Part shown: positions 6,864 through 11,352 of the stretch, in pieces
Layout of the letters: the number at the start of each line of letters is the position of its first letter
Position numbering within the stretch: position 1 is the first letter of the stretch
Origin: Candidatus Hermodarchaeota archaeon
Lineage (GTDB): Archaea > Asgardarchaeota > Hermodarchaeia > Hermodarchaeales > Hermodarchaeaceae
DNA: 11,352 nt
Direction of reading: 5' to 3'
Assembly (NCBI GenBank): GCA_016840595.1
Contig: JAEOSA010000045.1
Location: 1-11,352, forward strand
Program-made: the position numbers and the translations under genes
The notes under the pieces: generated by a model
Database searches by the model: none
What the model saw: the letters and a program-made list of their open reading frames with translations, nothing else
What the model was told of the DNA's origin: nothing

Positions 6864-6906
6864 GAAGCGGAGTAGCCTTTACCACTCCGACTTCGTTTTT
6901 TGTTTT
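6864..6906. terminator. Hairpin with T-run between the DUF362 and small four-TM genes
   Basis: GAAGCGGAGT (6864-6873) pairs with ACTCCG (6884-6889) and CTTC (6891-6894), giving a 10-base-pair stem with one bulged A and a 10-base loop. On the plus strand a run of six T, then G, then four T follows (6896-6906). On the minus strand, where the DUF362 transcript ends, the hairpin is followed by the weaker CTTTTATT. It is best read as a bidirectional terminator. As a purely plus-strand terminator it would have no adjacent plus-strand gene. Confidence 0.6.
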
Positions 6907-6933
6907 ATTGAACTGTTGGTGTAGGTTATTGTG

Positions 6934-8601
6934 TTAATTGTCGAAGTGATTTTCTGTAAGGATTAGTAACGAGTTCGGATTTAGGGTATCATAGTTTTGT
7001 GCTGAATGTGTTTGAGTGATGAACACGTTCATTCGATTCATATTTGTAGTTACTGTGTATCCATTGCGGATGAGTTCATGTTTCGTATTATTGAGGTATA
7101 CACCAAAGGCGTCGGTTAATCCGCCGCTTTCGGTATTGTCTGGGTCGAGGTGATGCGTGTCTTCGTACCCGTTGATTACGGCTGTAGGCATGAGAACGTT
7201 TTTCGCAGCCCAATAATCCAGTGCGACTGGATCGGTGCTTGCCATTAGGATGTTAACTCGGGTTGCCGCAGTATAGGATGTGGCTGGACCGCATAGACCT
7301 ATTAAGGGGTAAGGATTAGCGTTGATATAGATTGCGTCGAGAATATTGAGGACAGGGTAGCGTGTTTCTGCGAGTAACGTGCCCATCCCCCCTTCGCCAA
7401 TTTGGTTATGACCATTGGCGATACCTCCATTCAGAATTTCCGATTGGACACCCATATAATGTTTGCAAGCTGCTGTTACACCATAGTTGCTATGTGATTT
7501 GAGAACAGGCAGGTTGATAACTTTCAAACGATCCTCATATGTTACTCCATTCCAGATACCGTGTTTGAAACTAATGTAGGTGTTATGTTCAGATTGGAAT
7601 TTTGGATACGAAACATGGACACCAGTATCTGGATCCGCTGTACTGTTTCGCCAATACCCATCCGTCATATCTCCGTCCGAGTATTCGTTGACCTGGTCGT
7701 TTCGGATGGGTTGCCAGTCATATGCTGAGACATCATAGTCTGGTGCAAACATATTCACCACATCGAGGGCAGATTGAGACGTATCCTCAGCATTGGCTAA
7801 TGTCCAGTTAAGATCACCCCACCCTTGTCCATTATCCGCAACAACGATTTCACCACCAAATCCATCAGGATGGTCTAGTATCGCTTGTATCAATTCTCGT
7901 AGAAGATCTGTATTTGATCCTCCACGTTCACTCCATTGCATGTTAATCTTAAGAATAACCACATCATCTGCTGCAATAAGACCAGAAGGTCCCTGGGTAG
8001 CCCCTGTAGTGCTGGATTGGTAGAAAAAGAGTCCCTGAGAGCCCATTAGGTTAATGAGGTTAGTGATATGGGCTACGGGTCGTCCGTTTAAAACATAAAT
8101 GTCTGAAGCAGGTGACTCGGTGGCCGTTTGGGGAGTAAGAGTGAGATTTACATCACCTGGATAGGCTGGAGGGGTAAGGTTGTTCCACACGAAAAATAGA
8201 CCGAATCCTAGGCTGGGTACTATGATGGCTAGAGCGAGGATCGGTTTCCAATACCGTTTCAGAAATCCCTGAGCTTCAGATGCAGCTAGACGAAGTGAAG
8301 ACATTCGAAATTTCATGAAGAATGTGGTGATGGTCACTGGAAGAATTGATTGAGCTGCAACTGATACGTTGTTGACTGCTACTTGTTGGCAGGGATAGGT
8401 TACTCGAGTTGGCTTAGTTCCAGTTCGAAAAAGGAACCAGATGAGACTGGCGGCTCCGAGAAGAACTAAGCTTACATTCTTCAGTGACTGTTTTTGGTCT
8501 TGGGACCAGCATTTGGCCAAGAAGGGTAGAAGTACGGGATTAGCTAGGCACTGTAGGAGAAGTTCGTTTTGTTTCCCGGCTTCTTGGGCGTTCTCTCTCA
8601 A
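6934..8601 (-). CDS. Membrane-anchored DUF362-domain protein with N-terminal YPCQ segment
   Basis: A 555-residue protein. Membrane segment 1 (43-58) is followed by FRTGTKPTRVTYPCQQVAV, with Cys71 in YPCQ. A hydrophobic stretch (75-97), the basic stretch MKFRMSSLR, and a second clear segment (121-139) come next. The rest, with several N-x-S/T sequons, should lie outside the cell. The DUF362 domain (PF04015) covers about 208-470: DDVVILKINMQWS, GFGGEIVVADNGQGWG, LPVLKSHSNYGVTAACKHYMG (around 364-384) and STDPVALDYWAAK (455-467). No ferredoxin-type cysteine cluster is present, although some DUF362 proteins have one. The start is TTG at 8601, the only usual start codon ahead of segment 1 apart from a TTG at residue 28, and it fits the TATA box at about 8649-8658. 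AGGAG at 8623-8627 is too far off for a normal ribosome-binding site. The biochemical function of DUF362 is not established. Confidence 0.85.
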   Translation of the reverse strand: MRENAQEAGKQNELLLQCLANPVLLPFLAKCWSQDQKQSLKNVSLVLLGAASLIWFLFRTGTKPTRVTYPCQQVAVNNVSVAAQSILPVTITTFFMKFRMSSLRLAASEAQGFLKRYWKPILALAIIVPSLGFGLFFVWNNLTPPAYPGDVNLTLTPQTATESPASDIYVLNGRPVAHITNLINLMGSQGLFFYQSSTTGATQGPSGLIAADDVVILKINMQWSERGGSNTDLLRELIQAILDHPDGFGGEIVVADNGQGWGDLNWTLANAEDTSQSALDVVNMFAPDYDVSAYDWQPIRNDQVNEYSDGDMTDGYWRNSTADPDTGVHVSYPKFQSEHNTYISFKHGIWNGVTYEDRLKVINLPVLKSHSNYGVTAACKHYMGVQSEILNGGIANGHNQIGEGGMGTLLAETRYPVLNILDAIYINANPYPLIGLCGPATSYTAATRVNILMASTDPVALDYWAAKNVLMPTAVINGYEDTHHLDPDNTESGGLTDAFGVYLNNTKHELIRNGYTVTTNMNRMNVFITQTHSAQNYDTLNPNSLLILTENHFDN

Positions 8602-8648
8602 TTGATTGAAAATGAAGACCAGCTCCTGGGAAATAACCCACTCTTACA

Positions 8649-8658
8649 ATATATAATT
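8649..8658 (-). promoter_or_regulatory. TATA-like box for the DUF362 gene
   Basis: AATTATATATTG on the minus strand is an archaeal-type TATA box. Initiation about 25 bases downstream, near 8627, would leave a leader of roughly 25 bases before the TTG at 8601. The rest of the 149-base gap up to 8750 shows no gene and no clear terminator for the upstream gene. Confidence 0.5.
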
Positions 8659-8750
8659 CCATAGAAACCGGATAGTTCGGAAAAAGGACCTACGCCCCTG
8701 ATTATCATCCTGAGTCGTATTGCCATATTCTAGTTTAGTAATTGATGGTT

Positions 8751-9359
8751 TCAGCTTGTGGCTGCACCGCAATTGCTACAAAATTTGTCATCGTCTTTCA
8801 AAGGAGCATCACAGCTTCGACAGTATGAGACTTGTCCCGGTCTTGGTTGTTGGGCTTGTTGAAATTGTGATTGAAGAGCTGTTTCGAGGAGTTGTCCCCG
8901 TCGTGAGTACTCGCGAAAGGTGTAGCGAATACCCCAAATACTTGCACCCCAACACAGACCTCCCAAGACTCCCATTATTATTGTCATTATGATTACTTCA
9001 GCAGACTGAGGTAGCGTAATTGGGAGAGAAATGCCTAACGCCCCAGCGATGAGAAAGATCACAACAATTATGCAAAAGCCACAACCCTCAATGACTGATG
9101 GATCAAAGCCGTTATCACTTTTCGGTATTGGATCAGGCACACCTGCTTCAGCAGCGTCTCTTCTGATTCGTTTTGCCTGACGCCAGAATATGACACCAGT
9201 GATAATTCCTAGAACTATAATCATAACTAAACCAGTTACAAAGAAAACAGCTAGCCAGAATAATGGATTTCGAAAATCTGGTTGCGCGAACATCATCAAG
9301 TACAGGCTATTGCTCAATTTGTTGAAAGCCACTTCGATAAATTCTCGTGAAGGCATCAT
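8751..9359 (-). CDS. Three-TM membrane protein with C-terminal zinc ribbon
   Basis: The 202-residue product has membrane segments near 34-58, 95-115 and 121-145. A Gln-rich linker (156-178) follows, and then a zinc ribbon with Cys180, Cys183, Cys194 and Cys197 (CRSCDAPLKDDDKFCSNCGA, spacing C-x2-C-x10-C-x2-C). This is the common archaeal and bacterial pattern of a membrane protein with a 'zinc-ribbon_2'-like tail. A further pair, CGFC (93-96), stands at the start of segment 2. Two ATG codons are adjacent, at 9359 and 9356. GGTGA upstream is only 1 base from the first and 4 from the second, so the second may be the true start. The basic loop after segment 1 (WRQAKRIRR) suggests it faces the cytoplasm. 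The gene shares its architecture, but little sequence, with the next gene upstream (9572-10204). The function is unknown. Confidence 0.8.
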   Translation of the reverse strand: MMPSREFIEVAFNKLSNSLYLMMFAQPDFRNPLFWLAVFFVTGLVMIIVLGIITGVIFWRQAKRIRRDAAEAGVPDPIPKSDNGFDPSVIEGCGFCIIVVIFLIAGALGISLPITLPQSAEVIIMTIIMGVLGGLCWGASIWGIRYTFREYSRRGQLLETALQSQFQQAQQPRPGQVSYCRSCDAPLKDDDKFCSNCGAATS

Positions 9360-9571
9360 CTCACCACATTAGACCATGTTTTTTCCACGAAGTATTGACT
9401 TGCCACGTTTTATGCTTCGAAACCGTCCTAAATCGCCCACGGGTATTGGTCTGTTTCTTATATATAATCCTTATCGGATTGAATTGTACAAATCAGCGGT
9501 TTTAGAAACATTAGAACAATTTATGGATCTTTTTTGTATTGTTAGATTTTCAATTGTGAATAATTGGAAGG
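9360..9571. promoter_or_regulatory. Intergenic region with strong TATA-like sequence and dyad
   Basis: The 212 bases between the two zinc-ribbon genes are AT-rich. CTTATATATAATCC (9457-9470) can be read as a TATA box on either strand. On the minus strand it would serve the gene starting at 9359 with a leader of about 75-80 bases. A weaker CATAAAAC near 9406-9413 is an alternative. Beside it is a 15-base dyad, AATCC-TTATC-GGATT (9466-9480), which could be an operator. The 67-codon plus-strand reading frame across here lacks a ribosome-binding site and is not called. Confidence 0.4.
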
Positions 9572-10204
9572 TTAACTAGATTCGATGGCTACGCCACAAT
9601 TGCCACAGAACGTTTCTTCCCCACTAAGTTTTGCTCCACAAGCCGGACATTCAGTTGGACGGACTTCTTCTTTGACTTTCCCTGATGGAGGAACAGTTTG
9701 GGGAGGGAGTTCCTCTTTTTGTTTAGAGTTTCTACAGATGCTGGTCCATAGGCATACTGGGATTGAGAAGAAGGCGGCGATGATTACGATAAAGAATCCT
9801 CCTACTAGAATCAGTACAAGGCCACCATCTGTTGACCAGTTGGCAGAGGCTAACAGTGATTGGACGACTGGATACAAAATTGGTGTCCAAAAAACTACGA
9901 TGGTGTGAACAGCTTCGATCAGAAATACGACAAAAAGGACGGTTGCAGCGATTTTCAATTTAAGGGCAAGACTGGGATTTTCTCCTCTACTGGATATTGA
10001 GAAATGGGCGAAAAACGTAACGAGGAGCAATCCGAAAGTAATAATCCCTAAAACCACTCCAAAGATTTGTCCTAGCATTACAAGTTGCCATATGATGAAT
10101 CCAATAACCAAGCAGCCAATAATCACCCCGATGGAGATGTAAAAGCAGCCCTCACATTCAAATCCGGAAAAACTAACAGACTTCTTTTTTTCTGATTCTG
10201 CCAT
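9572..10204 (-). CDS. Four-TM membrane protein with C-terminal zinc ribbon
   Basis: A 210-residue product with membrane segments near 21-43, 46-66, 84-106 and 127-152. A Pro/Lys/Glu-rich linker (160-184) leads to a zinc ribbon with Cys186, Cys189, Cys200 and Cys203 (CPACGAKLSGEETFCGNCG, C-x2-C-x10-C-x2-C). Near the N terminus, FECEGCFY supplies another CxxC (Cys17, Cys20) directly before segment 1. ATG at 10204 is preceded by GAGAGAGGT at about 8 bases. A TATA-like TATTTATTAA at 10297-10306 suggests its own promoter with a leader of roughly 70 bases. The ribbon should be cytoplasmic and may mediate protein contacts. The family is not recognised beyond the ribbon. Confidence 0.82.
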   Translation of the reverse strand: MAESEKKKSVSFSGFECEGCFYISIGVIIGCLVIGFIIWQLVMLGQIFGVVLGIITFGLLLVTFFAHFSISSRGENPSLALKLKIAATVLFVVFLIEAVHTIVVFWTPILYPVVQSLLASANWSTDGGLVLILVGGFFIVIIAAFFSIPVCLWTSICRNSKQKEELPPQTVPPSGKVKEEVRPTECPACGAKLSGEETFCGNCGVAIESS

Positions 10205-10294
10205 GGAGTAAACCTCTCTCTTGGACTAGTTTTGGAAGAGCTAGTGAAACCATACATCCCACACTTACTTCTGATAGTCCATACGGCTTCATTG

Positions 10295-10316
10295 AATTAA
10301 TAAATATTGATTAATT
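10295..10316. promoter_or_regulatory. TATA-like box inside a 22-base dyad upstream of the zinc-ribbon gene
   Basis: AATTAAT (10295-10301) and ATTAATT (10310-10316) form a perfect 7-base inverted repeat around an 8-base spacer. On the minus strand TATTTATTAA (10306-10297) within it is a plausible TATA box for the gene starting at 10204. Overlap of dyad and box would suit a repressor site, though AT-rich sequence makes chance dyads common. Confidence 0.4.
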
Positions 10317-10360
10317 GCTCTACATCGAGTAGCCAAAGCTTCAGGGCTCACTCGTGTAGC

Positions 10361-10401
10361 AAAAAGAAGGGAAGGCAGGGAAGGGCGGTTAGTCCTTCCC
10401 T
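10361..10401 (-). terminator. Hairpin terminator of the acetyl-CoA synthetase gene
   Basis: On the minus strand, 13 bases after the TAA stop, AGGGAAGG (10401-10394) pairs perfectly with CCTTCCCT (10384-10377) across a 9-base loop. Downstream, a second CCTTCCCT (10375-10368) runs into TTCTTTTT (10368-10361). The duplicated 3' arm allows two alternative stems. The T-run and position make this a convincing terminator. The rest of the 10205-10413 gap holds the promoter of the next gene. Confidence 0.75.
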
Positions 10402-10413
10402 ACAAAAGGTTGG

Positions 10414-11352
10414 TTAGACGCGTTCTTTGATGAGCTTTTCGACAACCGAGGGATCGGCAAGGGTTGTCGTGTCACCTAGATCTTTGGTTTCACCTGCAGC
10501 GATTTTCTTGAGAATCCGTCGCATGATTTTGCCGCTTCGTGTTTTAGGTAAAGCATCCGCAAATTGGATTTTGTCTGGAGTGGCAATGGGTCCTATTTCA
10601 GTTCGGACGTGCTTGCGGAGTTCTAGGCGGAGCTCATCCGTTTTTTCGAACCCCATTTTCAGGGTGACGAAGCAGTAGAGGGCTTGACCCTTAATGTCGT
10701 GGGGAAAGCCAACGACAGCAGCCTCAGCGACTGATTGATGTGAAACCAGTGCGGACTCGATTTCGGCTGTGCCCATGCGGTGCCCTGAGACATTGACGAC
10801 GTCGTCGATACGTCCGACGACCCAGAAGTATCCGTCTTCGTCTTTGCGGGCACCATCACCGGTCATGTAGAAGGGTGGGAAGGTTTTGAAGTAGGTGTCG
10901 ACAAAGCGTTGATGGTCACCGTAGACGGTTCGCATTAGGCCGGGCCAGGGCTTTTTGATAACAAGGTAGCCGCCTTCGTTTACACCGACTTCTTGTCCAG
11001 ATTCATCCACTATCATGGGCTCAATGCCTGGAAAGGGGAGAGTTGTTGAGCCGGGTTTAAGTGCTACAGCACCGGGAATCGGGGTGAGGACAACACCACC
11101 GGTTTCAGTTTGCCAGTAAGTGTCCACAATGGGAGCTTTACCTTTGCCCACAACTTGGTGATACCAGAGCCAGGCTTCTGGGTTGATGGGTTCACCGACT
11201 GAACCGAGAAGTTTGAGGCTGCTGAGGTCGTGTTTGGTGACCCATTCGTCTCCGTAGCGCATGATGGCGCGGATGGCTGTGGGGGCGGTGTAAAATTGGT
11301 TAATCTTGTATTTTTCGACGATTGCCCAGAAGCGGTCGGGTTCAGGATAGGT
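10414..11352 (-). CDS. acs: Acetyl-CoA synthetase, AMP-forming (C-terminal part; 5' end outside window)
   Basis: 312 residues are visible. The reading frame stays open through the window edge (TYPEPDRFW..., then [12 protein letters not shown]), so the ATG at 11262 is internal, not the start. The enzyme joins acetate, ATP and CoA to acetyl-CoA, AMP and pyrophosphate through acetyl-AMP in the cytoplasm. Motifs in order, numbered from the edge, are [12 protein letters not shown] (50-61), [10 protein letters not shown] (77-86), [20 protein letters not shown] (162-181) with the adenylate-binding Asp, [17 protein letters not shown] (183-199) at the hinge and C-domain, and [12 protein letters not shown] with the catalytic, acetylation-prone Lys275. 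The Trp of YWQTETGG and the Val of GSVGEP are the residues that shape a small acetate pocket in characterised Acs, so acetate is favoured over longer acids. About half of a typical 650-residue enzyme lies beyond the window. By eye, the coding sequence looks richer in G and C than its neighbours. Confidence 0.95.
   Translation of the reverse strand, partial: TYPEPDRFWAIVEKYKINQFYTAPTAIRAIMRYGDEWVTKHDLSSLKLLGSVGEPINPEAWLWYHQVVGKGKAPIVDTYWQTETGGVVLTPIPGAVALKPGSTTLPFPGIEPMIVDESGQEVGVNEGGYLVIKKPWPGLMRTVYGDHQRFVDTYFKTFPPFYMTGDGARKDEDGYFWVVGRIDDVVNVSGHRMGTAEIESALVSHQSVAEAAVVGFPHDIKGQALYCFVTLKMGFEKTDELRLELRKHVRTEIGPIATPDKIQFADALPKTRSGKIMRRILKKIAAGETKDLGDTTTLADPSVVEKLIKERV

Noticed and set aside
9376..9579. 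67-codon plus-strand open frame in the gap between the zinc-ribbon genes
   Set aside because: It has no ribbon, membrane or other recognisable pattern, no ribosome-binding site before its ATG, a TATA-like run inside it, and its end overlaps the terminal codons of the opposite-strand gene.
10414..11262. Acetyl-CoA synthetase beginning at the ATG at 11262
   Set aside because: The same frame continues open to the window edge with family-typical residues ([10 protein letters not shown]), so this ATG is internal.
1..11352. CRISPR array, tRNA, rRNA or insertion sequence
   Set aside because: I saw no regularly spaced long repeats, cloverleaf-like segment, rRNA-like stretch or transposase-like protein anywhere in the window.

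Overview
The window looks like part of an archaeal chromosome, possibly from an Asgard-type or related uncultured mesophilic lineage. The evidence is TATA-like boxes (such as TATTTAAG about 35 bases before start codons), GGTGA/GAGGTG ribosome-binding sites, GTG and TTG starts, zinc-ribbon membrane proteins, a membrane-anchored DUF362 protein and an AMP-forming acetyl-CoA synthetase. The domain-level call is fairly firm. The lineage is a guess, because no rRNA or other marker gene is present. No tRNA, insertion sequence or CRISPR array is visible, and no gene-free stretch exceeds 300 bases.

Left arm, 32-4012, minus strand. A tight three-gene operon reads leftward: an ABC ATPase, a roughly 12-TM ABC-2-type permease, and an extracytoplasmic C39/papain-like cysteine peptidase with a signal peptide and a C-terminal membrane anchor. 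Spacing is 4 and 20 bases, and each ribosome-binding site overlaps or abuts the previous gene's end. Together they suggest an exporter with an outer-surface peptidase that may process the exported product.

Divergent control region, 4013-4131. It holds overlapping promoters for both directions. CAAAG occurs three times at exactly 18-base intervals, together with a 10-base palindrome.

Middle, 4132-6425, plus strand. Three tandem paralogous six-TM proteins share an N-terminal LERK...YH.DG..DI..G motif and a PR.GYVEF...RR.R loop. They are followed by an HTH_34-type winged-helix regulator whose GTG start overlaps the third paralog by 8 bases. I do not recognise a named family for the membrane proteins.

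Right arm, 6468-11352, minus strand. Five separate units follow: a small four-TM protein, a membrane-anchored outward-facing DUF362 protein, two membrane proteins with C-terminal CxxC-x10-CxxC zinc ribbons, and the C-terminal part of acetyl-CoA synthetase, which is cut by the window edge. The synthetase is followed by a strong hairpin terminator. These look like independent transcription units rather than one operon.

The most interesting part is the divergent pair of operons: exporter plus surface peptidase on one side, triplicated membrane protein plus regulator on the other, sharing one repeat-bearing promoter region. That they form one functional system is inference.
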